Shown here: piece by piece, positions 1-11,930 of the stretch
How the letters are laid out: every line of letters starts with the position of its first letter
Position numbering within the stretch: position 1 is the stretch's first letter
The notes under the pieces: model-generated
The model's input: only the letters and a program-made list of their open reading frames with translations
Database searches by the model: none
Told to the model about the DNA's origin: nothing
Translations under genes and position numbers: made by a program
NCBI GenBank assembly: GCA_963691655.1
Contig: OY829328.1
Span: 34,553,890 to 34,617,889 of the forward strand
Direction of reading: 5' to 3'
DNA from: Toxonevra muliebris
Lineage: Eukaryota; Arthropoda; Insecta; Diptera; Pallopteridae
DNA: 64,000 bases

Positions 1-1183
1 AAAAAAACGAATGTTTATTTTATCTTCATTTTGCATCATAAGTAAAATTTTTGCTTATTTAGATCATTTTTTGTCGATAACATTTTTCGTTTATGTTAAA
101 TTTTACGTATAATATTGTGTTATGAATAATATGTCCAAAAAATTAAGGGCAATTTAAAACTTATAATTGAGTTTTATCTTCATGAAAAATATTGTATATA
201 TGTGTAAGTGTTGTCTCCTAGGGTAAATTTGGCATGTGATATCACTTAAACTTTTTGTGGAGATAGAGTAAACCCTATTTCAAAAATAAGAATGGCCCAA
301 CATATTTTTAATACACTTAGCTTACAATATTCACGGTGTCTAAAAGAAAATAAGTAGTTTTGAGCCCAAGCGGTTCCAGATGTTGGGAAAATTGGAAGTT
401 AAGGCACTTTCGTTTCATCAAAAGTCTTTTAATCCAAAGGGAAACAGTCAGACTGTAATGGCTTAGATATTTAATGTTAAGTGAAACTTTATGCCAAAAT
501 CTCACACACAATTTTATTTAATGGTTTTGAGTAGTAAAATATTTCTTTTATCATGGTGTTTTTTAATCCCTTTGGAATAGTTGCAGCCCCCATCTATAAC
601 TTTTGGGGTGATAATGACGACTTTCTATATTTTCAATCGAATTTTATGAATGTCACAGATATTTGGATAAATATTTAAAAATTTCCATATCCAAAACATT
701 AACTTAAAAAATAGAGTTTAATTGCACAGTATGACAAAAAAAAAAATTTGAATATACTTTTTTCGAGGTTTGCGCGCGTCGTAAGTCTAGTCAAGCAGAA
801 GAAAACTGCATACTCACAATTTTGAATTGACCCTCAAAATCTGGACTTAGGGCCGAAAAACCCATTTCTGATAGGTTAAAGCATATACCTACTTCAATTT
901 GAGCTATGTCTCAAGAAAAGTATATTTTCACTGTCACACAGTGTTATGGATCGGTCTAAAGTTTTCAACATATTCATGTGGATTATAATTCTGTGATAAA
1001 GATGTCAATAAAATATGGATGAAGAAACTTTATACAGCCAAGTGTAACTCTATCTCGTGATGAGTTTAGGTAATTTTAAAATTTTTTCAATAACCGTAAA
1101 ACAATATCTTTTAAACAATTAAAGTGAATGTCAAAAATAAAATAGATTTTATTTAATTCAAAACCATTTATACTAATACATAC
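1..1183. other. AT-rich stretch without identified gene
   Basis: Read on both strands, this stretch holds only short stop-interrupted frames and A/T runs. The longest open frame (64 codons on the minus strand, 317-511) shows no recognisable motif and has the composition expected of chance frames in AT-rich DNA. No splice-bounded exon, RNA gene or transposon end is convincing here. Confidence 0.6.
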
Positions 1184-1641
1184 TTGGGATGCCGATCCCG
1201 AAATACTTTTTGGGGTTCAGGATTCCAATTTCAATCCCAGGATCCCTGGATTAATCTTGGGATTAATAGTTTTATCCAATTTAAAGTAACAACTGAAAAA
1301 TTATTGATAAAATTAAAGAAATAACATAAATTTATGTTTATTTTATGATATGAATGTACGTTCTTCTGTAATTATAGTACGGAATCCAAAATACGTTTCG
1401 TGTTTGGCCGAGAGAAAATTTTTTCCAAATCAATCATTATTTCACCTCTTGAAACCGACTAAGTTTGTGACAGTGTATTTTATGATATAGCTGTTAATTT
1501 CATAGTTCTACGATATTTTCACTGGAATTTCCAAAACTTAAAAATAAAAAAATAACTTTGCATACGAGTCTAAAGTTACATACGAGTCCCGAAAATCCCA
1601 GCAAACCTCGAAAACTCGGGATCCCGGGACTGACATCCCTA
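1184..1641. mobile_element. hAT-type MITE (458 bp)
   Basis: The ends are inverted: the left begins TTGGGATGCC and the right ends TGACATCCCTA, sharing TxGGGATGyC, and both continue into a GATCCCG/CGGGATC-rich block. The flanking octamers ATACATAC (1176-1183) and ATAAATAC (1642-1649) differ at one base, which fits the 8-bp target duplication made by hAT transposases. There is no transposase frame inside, so the copy must have been mobilised in trans. The hAT assignment rests on TSD length and end style only. Confidence 0.6.
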
Positions 1642-1649
1642 ATAAATAC

Positions 1650-2484
1650 CTACATATTAGTCTTAATAATAATAGTGAAAGTAAACAAATAATTATTTCT
1701 GTTCAATGAACTTTAAGTGAATAAATTATTGCCCAAAACAAAATTATCTATTGACAGTCACATCACCGAATAAATAATTTGCAATAAAAGATAATTGAGC
1801 ATGGCTTATGTAAATTAAATTTGACAAAGAAGTTTTGAGAGTAGATGATAAATATGAAAATTTTAAATCTGTAGGAATAAATTTTAGTAAAACTAAAATG
1901 GATGTGAAGGATATGAATCCTCACTGGCTTTGTACAAAACAAGCAAAATGACAAAAAATTATTTTCTTATATTTCTTTCAAAAGATTCTACTTACTTCAA
2001 ATTGAATGGAAGCATCTTACATATCAATGATTGTACAACTTTATAAAGCTTAAAGGTACCTAGTAACTCAAGAGCTTTGCATTCATAAGCATTTAGAAAT
2101 AAAAATTTACAAAAGCAAAAGATGATGTAAATAAGAAATCTATTCGACTTATTTAAAGTTCCTCAATATTTTAATTTTATTGCAAAACACACTAAACTAC
2201 TAATTTAAACTAACAAAAATACATTGAAAACTAATAACACTATAACGAAAATAAACATGCCAACCTCTTAATTTAGAATTTAAGTTATTCAGTGGCCGCC
2301 ATAAATGAATTTCACAATTTGTTAAAATAGCAAATTTACCAAGATGTTTAAGTGAATGTAGCTAATAAAATGTTATTTATTTAATTTGAGTCATCCAGTT
2401 TCAAGTGCGGTTAAGTTTCTTTTGCTGCGAAATTGCAATTTTGCTGCTTTTATAATATAAAACGAAGTCCTCTTATACCTCATA
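1650..2484. other. AT-rich stretch without identified gene
   Basis: Only short frames with no motif are present, including a 63-codon minus-strand frame at 1763-1954 dominated by F, I and K. I see no transposon ends or RNA gene here. Confidence 0.55.
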
Positions 2485-2775
2485 AATTTCAGGTTGGGTT
2501 GGAGTGGCTCGCTAGCGGACACATTTAGGCCTGAACAGCTGCTCATTATGATACCACATGGTTGAACCAACAATTTAAGACCAATTCCGAACGGCGATGT
2601 GGTAATTTTTATCACTTGGTGGCTTTGCTATTGCTTACCAAGAGGTGTACTTGTACACTTTCTTATAATTCTTATAATTCCTAAATGAGAAAGAACAACC
2701 AGACCAAGATGGTAATCGAACCCGCAGCCTCACGGGTGAGAGTCTAGTGTACTACCCACTAGACTATCGAGGTTA
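2485..2775 (-). repeat. tRNA-derived SINE, copy A
   Basis: Read on the minus strand, positions 2775 to about 2700 form a tRNA-like head. It has an A-box-like TAGTCTAGTGGGTAG, a loop with CTCAC where tRNA-Glu carries its anticodon, and a B-box-like GGGTTCGATTACC. The acceptor arms no longer pair fully, so this is a SINE head and not a working tRNA gene. The body (about 2690-2485) contains a GCCGTTCGGAATTGG block and a stretch complementary to CACTTGGTGGCTTTGC that recur in the copy at 57.1 kb. A short peptide frame (TSPFGxGxKLxVQP) is shared by both copies but reflects the conserved DNA and is not evidence of a gene. The source tRNA looks like tRNA-Glu by the loop sequence; this is inference. 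Confidence 0.75.
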
Positions 2776-2939
2776 TCTTCTTTTTATTTTATAATATAAA
2801 ACATTTGATTATTTGAATAAAGGATACATTTGTTAATTTCTACTCATATTTATTTTGGTTACTTATCTGGGATTGAAACTAAAATATTTGGTTGATCGAC
2901 TTACATATTTAATTACTCTTGAAAAGGCTACGCAGGGTA

Positions 2940-3006
2940 TGCGGTTTCGATTTGCCATTCGGATTCGGCATAAAACTGTAGGTCTCTTCCATTCATATAC
3001 AAATAT
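2940..3006 (-). repeat. fragment of the SINE body family
   Basis: The minus strand reads AAATGGAAGAGACCTACAG followed by TTTTATGCCGAATCCGAATGGC, a diverged version of the body block in the SINEs at 2.5 and 57.1 kb and of the fragment at 18.6 kb. No tRNA-like head is attached. It lies about 160 bp from SINE copy A on the same strand, so it may be a separate older copy. Confidence 0.55.
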
Positions 3007-3490
3007 AATTCGCACAGCACGAATGGATGAAAGTTCGGTATAAGGTCTCATACTCACATACATACGTATTTATTTATTTATTTTTTTGTTTTATTTAAGT
3101 TTCTTCGATTTTCGAGAGTTGTGGAAACATTAAAACTACTTATTTTTCAGAGACTGGAGGCTTGGTCCGAGAATCGCGATTCATGTGACGAAATACATCG
3201 GTTTTGTGCCAAAGTCCCCATCCTGAATCCGTCAGTGCATACATTTAAAAATAAATATGCATACTTCAACAAGATAAGTACTTATGTATGTGCTAATTGC
3301 ATAATTATGAATTTATGAGTGGGTAGTAAATACCCAGTGTTAAGAAATATTAGCACTTCAAAATAAAACGCTTTTAAAAAATTATACACATTTTTCTAAG
3401 CGTAATTGTAGTGCCATGCTTTGCCAAAATGTCTCCCTGTACAGACACCTGCCGCTGATTCAAAAATTAAAATGTCGCCTTTGCTGTTGG

Positions 3491-3530
3491 TGGCGAAGTT
3501 TAAACTTTGCTAAAATTTTAAACTTCGCCA
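3491..3530. other. perfect 14-bp stem-loop
   Basis: TGGCGAAGTTTAAA (3491-3504) is followed by a 12-base loop and by its exact reverse complement TTTAAACTTCGCCA (3517-3530). No gene flanks it, so a transcription terminator or mRNA element cannot be argued. It may be the remnant centre of a MITE. Confidence 0.6.
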
Positions 3531-3983
3531 TTTCAGTTGTACAACTTGCGCATTGACAAAACATGGAGCAGAGTCTACTAGAACTATCAAACTATGATGT
3601 GAGAACGCTCAGCATAATAATCGATCAGCTGTTAACTGCCAAACTTGTCAAGACAAATTATTCATTTTCATATTTTTCAAATTGTTGGAAGTGTCAGGTG
3701 GTGGTGAACTGATGAAAGTACACCTGTCCCTCGATTTGCACGGTACTCAAATTACACGTTTCGCTCTAACACGGTTTAAAAAAAAAAATTTTACTAACAT
3801 AATTGTTGAAGGGCTTTGGTGAGGTAAGGAACTGGAATCATATTTTTTAAACATAACGATTCCGAAACGGCCTTGAAATTTTTATAAACACATAAATGAG
3901 CTGAAAATCTTTGAATACGTTATGAATGAACTAGAATATCTGTTTCCTGGCTTTGCATTTAGTGGAGCCAATCGCCATTTTCC

Positions 3984-4250
3984 CATACAACCCGCGACTT
4001 ATTTTGCCCGGTTACTATAAACGTATTTACGATTTATTTTTTAACATTCTTTGATTCGATATTCACAACTAAAAATTTAGTTCTGTTCCCTCTTTTTTAC
4101 ATGAAAGCTCTCTCCCTCATACAACCCGCGACTTATTTTGCCCGGTTATTATAAACGTATTTACAATTTTTTTATATTCTTTGATACGATTTACATGGCT
4201 AAATATTTAGTTCTATTCTCCCTTTTTGACATGAAAGCTCTATCCCGTTT
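3984..4250. repeat. two-copy tandem duplication, ~134-bp unit
   Basis: The unit starting CATACAACCCGCGACTTATT occurs at 3984-4117 and again at 4118-4250. The copies share TTTTGCCCGGTTA, ATAAACGTATTTAC, TTTAGTTCTrTTC and ACATGAAAGCTCT in the same order, with scattered substitutions and small indels. The 67-codon frame at 4138-4341 runs through the second copy and has no recognisable motif. The unit is not obviously part of any other element seen here. Confidence 0.85.
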
Positions 4251-4794
4251 TACACAGTGTCGATTTCCACGTTTACGGTTTACCCCAAACTGTAATGAGG
4301 AAATGCTATCAAAACGATTATTAAGACCTACTTGTGTTTGAAAGCAACCGATTTAGATAAGTAGGTGAAAACTGTAATTATGTTTATTTCTGTTTTTTTT
4401 CTGATAGCAACATTTGAAATTTATAATTTGAAAATCAAAGGTAAAAGATTGTATCGTGCTTGAAATTTTTGTCTCTCGCAATAACGATTCCACAACTTCT
4501 GTAGAGAAGCGGTTTCTCAACCATACCTAGAAAACAACAACTTATTGGCGAACAAAATTTTCTAGTATTATTTTCTGTAAAGCTTTACATTTCCCTGAAA
4601 AATCGTCTATTCCACAATTCCTCGCGTACGTTTAACCCTCTAGTTCCAAAGCATTTCACCACAGTATACAGTATGCCAGACAGCAGAAAGTATTCTGAAA
4701 TATTCTGACGTCTTCTGAGATTTGACAATTATGACATGTATTCACTCATTAAATTTTGACAAATAATTTTATTTATGAGAGAAAACTCTCTTAA

Positions 4795-5212
4795 CCCATT
4801 TTCGTCTTCGGTACACAAATAAGTATTTGAAATAAAAATATCAAAACATATAAACCTCTCTTTTTTTTTAAATAAAAGCTCTCAGAATATTTTGTAGGGT
4901 ATGGTTCTATAAAATATTTAAATAAGTAAAAAACAACACTTTTACAATTACCTTCTTTAAAAGTTTCCTCTTCACGTTCTAAATAGTTTTACCGATTTCA
5001 AATGAGTTTTAATTAAATTTCGGAGAGGCAGATTTATTACTTGAATGGCATACATAACAAAAAATCTTAGAGTTTTGGGGTAAATCCTGGGTGCACATTA
5101 TGCACATGGTTGTTATAAACTCCTTCAAAGAACTCTTTTAGCAATGTCTTAAAATTTTGTTGGCTTTTAAAATTTTTCTATTTTATTTATATATTGTGCT
5201 GGAAAAAATGGG
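4795..5212. mobile_element. piggyBac-type MITE (418 bp)
   Basis: The left end reads TTAA then CCCATTTTCG and the right end reads AAAAAATGGG then TTAA, so an inverted CCCATTTT is flanked by TTAA on both sides (4791-4794 and 5213-5216). TTAA duplications with CCC-starting termini are the signature of the piggyBac superfamily. No transposase frame is present. The terminal repeat is short, so chance pairing of two TTAACCC sites is possible. Confidence 0.5.
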
Positions 5213-5216
5213 TTAA

Positions 5217-8200
5217 TACTTCTTTACATTTACTTCTGAAATATCAAATGCTTTGGGAGAAGTAAGAGATCAATTTTCAAATTTGGCAGACGTCAGTAAG
5301 CAGAAAAGAGGGCGTCCCTTCTATTTATTTCACTTTATTTATTTCACTATGTAAAATACTTCCTGTCATATTAGCCAGATAAAAAAATTTTAATTTTTTA
5401 TACAAAATATTTTCTTACTTAAAACAAATTGATAAAAAGTTTGTTCAACTACAAATACTTTTAGGCATTCAACCTTTCCGGCTTTATAAAATTAATCCGC
5501 CGATTAAATTTTTTAGGGTTTTGAGATCAGATTTATGGTTTTTACATTAAAATTGTCCACAAATTGGCAACACTGATGACGAACTTGATCAGAGAAAATT
5601 GGCGTTATCATTTCTGATGCCTATTAAAATTTCAATACTGTGGTTTCATTCCAGACTTCTTGAGGCTTCCGTAAGTCGGATATTTATTTTTTAATAAATC
5701 AAGTCGTAAGATTGTTGCAACTATATCAACCAATTTGCACCGCTTTGGCTATAAAAGTTTTGGGGTTTTCAACTTAGGAAATAAATGTGGATATTCTTTT
5801 GTGTGGTAAATATCCAATACTGGCATTTCTATTACCATCCGAATTTTCTCTATACTTACTATGGAATTTACGTGTATCGCTGGGTATACGTTTTAACTAT
5901 GTATGTACATTTGTATGTATATAGACAGTGTGTAAATGCATATCATAACTAACCGCATGTAGAGTGAATTACAATATTTTGCATGGTGAGCTCACGTTTG
6001 TTTACATAAAATAAGAACAAGTTCATATGTGTGTATAAGAATTATTTTTCACTTGAAAAGTGGCATTAAAGTGGGAAAAATAACAAATAATTATAAAAAC
6101 TAATTTAAGTAAGTTGAAAATTTTTAAATTTTTCTTCGAACTTTTAGAAAAATAATAGAATTTAATTGTAACGAATATGTATTATTTTGTGTTTTTTTTT
6201 TTTTTTTTTTTTTTAATTCTCTTGCAATTCAATGATTTTGCAAAATTTGTATTATTTTTCAATTTTAAAGAAAAGCATTTCAAGGTTATATAAAATGAAT
6301 TTGAAGTAAATCAGCAAGAGAAAATATTTTTTATATTTTCGAAAGAATCTACAGATTTACGTTTTGTCAATTACGCTAATTTTAATTTTGTTCGAATATT
6401 TCAATTTTACGCATGATAAAAGTTTCATAATTTATTAACTTAATCGTGTAGGCTCACTCCCCAAGAAAATTATTATTACATATTATTAACTTTTTCTTAA
6501 TAGTAGCAGATGTATTTGACTGATGCATAATTTTAAGAATATAAATTTAAAAGAAAATTGAATTAAACAAAACTTGTAAAAATAAAATAAATATAAAATA
6601 AATTTGTGTAATAGAAGATTTTATTAAACTTTATCGTATCATTTTTCATTGAGTGTTTTTTTTTATTTAATTTAGTTGCAAACACAGTCACAGCAGATGC
6701 TATATTTGCATAGCTCATAATTTTTGAAATAGATACGAAATACCAAAAGGTGTGGAGTACTTTATGCCAACATTAAAGAGAAACCAACTTAAAAGCAAAA
6801 GGAAAGACAAGGTGAATAGATGATCCAACAAATTAGTGCATATATCATTCATGACTACAGGCGAAATTTTCAAACTTATCTATAGGAAATCACAAAAACA
6901 GCAGGTGGTTCCTTTATTTGCGTGTGTATAATGTATAAATATGTGTATGGATCTGTGTTTGTATATGTATGTGTCGCAGACTTACTCAACTTATTTGAAG
7001 GTACATATATATGTATATGTGTATATGCACATAAGCTAAGTATTTAAGTTGCCTTAATGAATATCACATATACATACTATCAAGCACATACTCTACTTTA
7101 CTCTATTCTGCCATTGACTTACGTCGTCGTCTTCACATCCGTTCACCATTTGATGAAAATATATATGTATAATCTAAAAATTATGTGTCTGTTTATTTTG
7201 GACTTTTACAAATATTTATTTTCGATTTCGTAAATCTGAAAATGTTTTAAATTGATTTGCATTCAATGAGAGAGAGCCCAACAAAAAAATATAAAGCAAA
7301 ATAAATTAGAATTCTTAGCAAATGGCAAAAATAAAAAAAATTTAAAATTTAAAAACGTCTGCAATTATTCATTGCACTTTATCACAGTATACAAATTTCA
7401 GAATTGATTAAAAAGAAATTAACTTTTCAACTGTAGTAGAACTTGTTTATGCCCAATGCGTTGGCAATAGCAATGACCACGCGCTTCATATAAGCGGACG
7501 CAAGAACATCTAATCTCTTCTTCTTGGTTAGATTAGAATTAGTTATGCCCACTACATTTGATCTAGTCGTCGTTATCATTTTTCTAAAGAAAAGTTGAGG
7601 TTCTGAGTTTGAGTTGGCAAAAAATTCTTAAATTTTGTTTGTTGTTTATGTTTCAAAATAAATTTTAAAAGAATGAAAAAATTAAACCAAAATCTGCTTA
7701 TTGGCATAAACGTTAAATATAGTGCATTAATACATTTGAAAGCCTTAAAGTTGAGAGCCCCTTTCATTGTGCCAGCCTTTATAAACAAATTACCATATTC
7801 TTACAACCCTACAGTGTATAAGAGCATACTTTTTCTTTATAAAGAATTTCTGTCGCAGCACAGCTTTATTGAAATTTGTCTGTTTTTTTTTTAAATAATT
7901 TTAAAAAATTTTAACTTGGCTTACTAGTTTCTTTTTACCTAGTCTCAGCTTAGTAATAGCAGATGCAGCCATGAAGTAGAGGGAGAGCGGGGAAGGGAGG
8001 TCTGAAGTGCATCAGAGATTTTACTCACTTCAGTTTTTCAATCTTAAAATTAATTTTTTAATTTTTGTTATTCGGCTAAATTTTCACGAATTCTAAATTT
8101 ACGAATATTTTTCGTTTAGCACAAAACGTAAACTTTTTTTTTTGTTTCTGTGAAATAAATTCATTTCTATACTAAAAAATGTTTCCATATGCATGGATAC

Positions 8201-8261
8201 ATATTTACATCCATAGCACATAGATTCAGTTTGTTTAACCTTGAAATACAATCTGCTCTTA
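5217..8261. other. long low-complexity stretch without identified gene
   Basis: This stretch is A/T-rich with a 23-base T run at 6192-6214, scattered TATGTA-type simple repeats around 6.9-7.2 kb and a purine-rich patch (GAGGGAGAGCGGGGAAGGGA) near 7978. A sequence resembling one hAT end, ATTGGCAACACTG, lies at about 5563-5575 without a visible mate. Overlapping 70- and 73-codon frames on opposite strands at 7576-7894 look like chance frames. Confidence 0.55.
6192..6214. repeat. poly-T tract (23 bases)
   Basis: An uninterrupted run of 23 T residues. It could be the tail of a minus-strand retroposon, but no element body is recognisable beside it and no target duplication is seen. Confidence 0.9.
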
Positions 8262-8507
8262 CATATCGCTGCCTTAATTTGCTTAGGCCCTAACACGTAT
8301 TTTTCAAATTTTACAGGAGAAGCAAAAAACATTTTGTTATTTAGAGTACTGCTTCTAGAATTTTTAATTTAAACTAAAAGTTTTCGGTGCAGGTCTCTAA
8401 AAATTTTGACACAGACGAAAGTGGGCACTCTTTATCATAATCCATCAAAAACTCGATTCTGAAAAATTTTATGTTAGGGCTTTAGCAAATTAAGGCAGCG
8501 ATATATT
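8262..8507. repeat. inverted repeat with ~48-bp arms
   Basis: The left arm (8262-8309: ATATCGCTGCCTTAATTTGC, then TTAGGCCCTAACA) recurs inverted at about 8461-8507 (TGTTAGGGC, then GCAAATTAAGGCAGCGATAT). About 150 bp separates the arms. The layout is that of a MITE or fold-back unit. I could not define a target-site duplication, so the element class is open. Confidence 0.75.
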
Positions 8508-10482
8508 TATACACAAACACATATCTATGAGTCCTGAAAACATGAAATGAGTAAATGAGTGAAAGGAAAATACTCACTATTTTTTCATTTAAAAAAATAT
8601 TTGCCTTTTGGCTCAATAACTTTTGTTAATTGTAATCAACTAAATTGCTTAATTTATCAAAAAAGGAAGCACTTTCAGAACAAAATATATATACATACAT
8701 GCAGAGCTTGGAAATGGTTTAAATTAAGCACAGTAGATAAGCATAATGATTTTTACTTATTGTCTGCATGGAATGTATTAAACCAAAAAAATCAATAAAG
8801 AAAATATGGGCTTTGAAATGTTAATTATTCGCAATTATATATAAATAATTAAAAAATGTTTCACATATTTGTTTTAATTTTTTTTAACAAGCGAAGGTTT
8901 ACACAAATAACTTTCCGTGTAATTTAGCCACGTGATAAAGAAGAAATTTTCTCTGCCATCATAATCCTTGGCATTTACAATACAATAGAAATTCATAAAT
9001 ATTCCAACTCAACACAAAGTTCATGTACCTAGAAAAGCATTATACATTTTCCCCATTTCTAACGCCTACACACCAATTTAATTTTAAATTATCTTAGACT
9101 TATCATGAGAAATAAGCGAAGGCTTCGCAATGCGAATTGACAGAAGGAAGATGTACCGAATAAAGCTTGTAATAGCAACAATAAATTTAGTTATATCAGT
9201 GAATAACTAAAATCGAAATTCGTATTTGAAAACAAAAAAGTTTTCTTGTTTTCTTTTTAAACATGTTTTTTCACTTAAAAATTGCTTAATCTAAAATAAT
9301 ATAATGCAGCAAAGACCTAAAGTTCAAGCTAGTAACTGAAGTGTAACCTCATAACCTGTCACTTCAGTGCTTTAAGAAACCCGGGATAGCAGGTTAAACT
9401 TCATACAGTTTTTAAAAAATTTGTTTAAATTCAAGAACATATAAATTTAAATGTTCACGTAAAAAAATGGAGACTTGCCAATGGGATCTAAGTAGAAAAA
9501 ACAAAAGCAGATTGTCATCTCTATTTAAATACACTGGGTTCTCTAGATAAAGACCATTTTAAGGACATTTTTCTGAATTTTTCAAAAAATCATAACGTGA
9601 TCCAAAAAAAAATGTTTATATGAAAATTTTGACCCCTACAATGATATATTAAATAATTACAAATTAATTAATTTAAGATTCAAAAGATTTTTTTTAAGGC
9701 ATAACTTATTCTCTAATAAGAAAATGCTAACGATATTTACACGAATTCTTCAAAATTTTTACGTGGCCCGAACAAGCTGTGAGGAATCCTTAGAAGATTG
9801 CGATCAAGAGATGGTACATTACTGTCTAGAAAAATTTTCTTGGGGCGAAACTAATAAACTCCTAAACTTTTAATAATAAACTCTCAATCTCTATTTTTAT
9901 TTCTTCTCCAGTTCCGCAATTTTGGATTGTTGCGTTGTGTTTTTTAACCAATTCTTGTTTAAGATTTTTTATTGATTTGTAGGCTTTGTGGTTGAATGTT
10001 TCCTAATGCAAATAAAACGATAAATTTTATTCCATTTTTTTCCAACGTTTCGCTTAATTTTTAAGCTTTATCAAAGGCGTTGTGAAGGTATTTTAAATTA
10101 TAAGAATTTAAAAATTAAAATCACAGTGTTGTTCGTCCTATTATAAATATAATGTATATGAAGTGCTGATATCGTCAGTGTCTTCCTTCTTGTTCATTGC
10201 TCTATCTTTTCTCTTTTTCTGATAGAAAATGATTACTTCTTTAATACTCCAAAAATGAGTAATACAGGAGATTTCTTTTTTGCCCTGAGAAAAAACAATA
10301 AAAACCAAAAAAAAAAGTGGGTACTTTTTTGGCATAAGTTTTGACTACAGATTCTAATTGACCAAACCTGCATTTACAGTTTTTCTGGACTGGTTTGAAA
10401 TTTATTTCCTGGAACTGATTTAAAAAGGTTTTTCTATACAAAAGAATAGAAAGCATCTTTGTATAAATATAAACTAATTTGT
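8508..10482. other. AT-rich stretch without identified gene
   Basis: Only short frames occur, the longest being 79 codons on the plus strand at 8559-8798, with biased composition and no motif. A weak 9-bp stem (ACTGAAGTG/CACTTCAGT) lies near 9334-9368. Nothing else is supported. Confidence 0.55.
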
Positions 10483-10790
10483 CACAGGCCTGAAAGGTTT
10501 AAGATGATTGAAAGCAAGTTGTAAGGTTCTATGTGTACTTGTATACTGAGTCAGAAGCGGGATGCATAATTTTTCTATCACGTCAAGTTCTGATTTTGAC
10601 CATTCCCTATAATGTATAAAATCTGGAAACAATTCTCCTCAATTATTTTACTAGTTTTGCTCGAAACTGGTAATAATTTCCTTTCGATCTATACCAAATT
10701 AGTTTATGATTACTGAAATCATCAGAAGATCTAAAAATACACCTTGCCATCAGCAAAAAAAAAATGATCGGATATTTGAACACTCACGGT
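10483..10790 (+). repeat. dispersed repeat, copy 1
   Basis: This stretch matches, in inverse orientation, the stretch at 47.76-48.13 kb. Shared blocks in order are CAGGCCTGA, ATGATTGAAAGCAAG, a GGGATGCA followed by TTTTTCTATCAC, and TTTTACTAGTTT followed by GAAACTG. Divergence is considerable. No coding motif is visible. Copy 2 abuts a decayed R1-type reverse transcriptase, so the repeat may be a separate insertion next to it. Confidence 0.6.
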
Positions 10791-11930
10791 TCATAGTACT
10801 TTACTATGAAACTAGTAGCAAAGCTCGAAAAGAAAGTTTTACAAATTCAAATAAAATCAAAATCGGCATTTATATTTCAAAGTTAGATTTTTTTAATTTA
10901 ATTTTTTACTGAAATAGTTCAAAAGGTTAATGCCGAATCTGGTAGAACAAATTATAAAAATTGGTTCCTGGATTTGACTTAAAAACAATTTCTCAAGATT
11001 CTCATGATCGGATTAAAAACTGACTTTGTATGGGTCAAAAGGTTTCGAGCCAAACCAGTGAAAAAAATTGTTTTGAGACTTTGTAGTTAGTAGAAAATGA
11101 CAAATTCTTACACTTGTGGGTTAAAATCATTTAAAAAAAATTAAATTTCGCAGGACTTTGCAATTAATAATTTTGAATACCTTTTAGCCTAAGTAGCACA
11201 ACAAAAATTCCAAAGTTCTTTTTGTTCTCCAGGAATGAGAAACAGGAGCATTGTCAACTAAATGAACAATAGCCCCGTTGTTCACTAGTCAAAAAAATTT
11301 GAAAGGAACAACAAAATTAAAGCCCCTGTTAGGAAATTTCTGGAACCGATAGTGATAGACCTCATTCATTAAAAGTGCTTGCGAGTTAGAATATACAAGG
11401 TAAAAATAGAACTCTTGCAAATAGAACTCATGCAAAAAAGTTTTTATAAATATTTAAACTGGTAGAATTTGCGCTAAAGCCCATGAAAAGACTATGAAAA
11501 CCTGAAGATTATGGGACAAACCAGTAGAGTTGGTAGCCCTAGTAGTTTCTGGAACTTTTCCACGCGTTGAAAACGGTCAAAAATTTACGAAAAAAAAGAT
11601 ATTAATGAAAAGGGAGGAATAGGAACCACAGTTCAGAACGTTTAACCCTCCGATAACCGACAACTTTTTAAACGGTCAAATCCCGACAAGGTCCCCAGGG
11701 AACTTCTCTATTAATATAGCGTGTGATATGTATAATTGTTTTTTTTTTAAGCCAATATGTTTGGTTTAGTGTTGCATAATTTGTGTAAATATATATTTAG
11801 GGAAATAAAATGGGAAAAAAGTTAAATTTAGTGCGCATTTTTTAATTTTTTTGAAGTGAAACTTCTTTAACGAGGGAATATCGAAAATTTTGCAACGAAA
11901 ATCGTGTTGTTGTTGCACTCATACAATCAA

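Noticed and set aside
3151..3230. Possible exon after a TTATTTTTCAG acceptor-like site
   Set aside because: The acceptor looks good and one frame gives DWRLGPRIAIHVTKYIGF before a stop, but there is no recognisable domain, no donor partner and no way to show which frame would be used.
4633..4660. TTAACCCTCTAGTTCC as a piggyBac end
   Set aside because: No inverted mate with TTAA could be found nearby.
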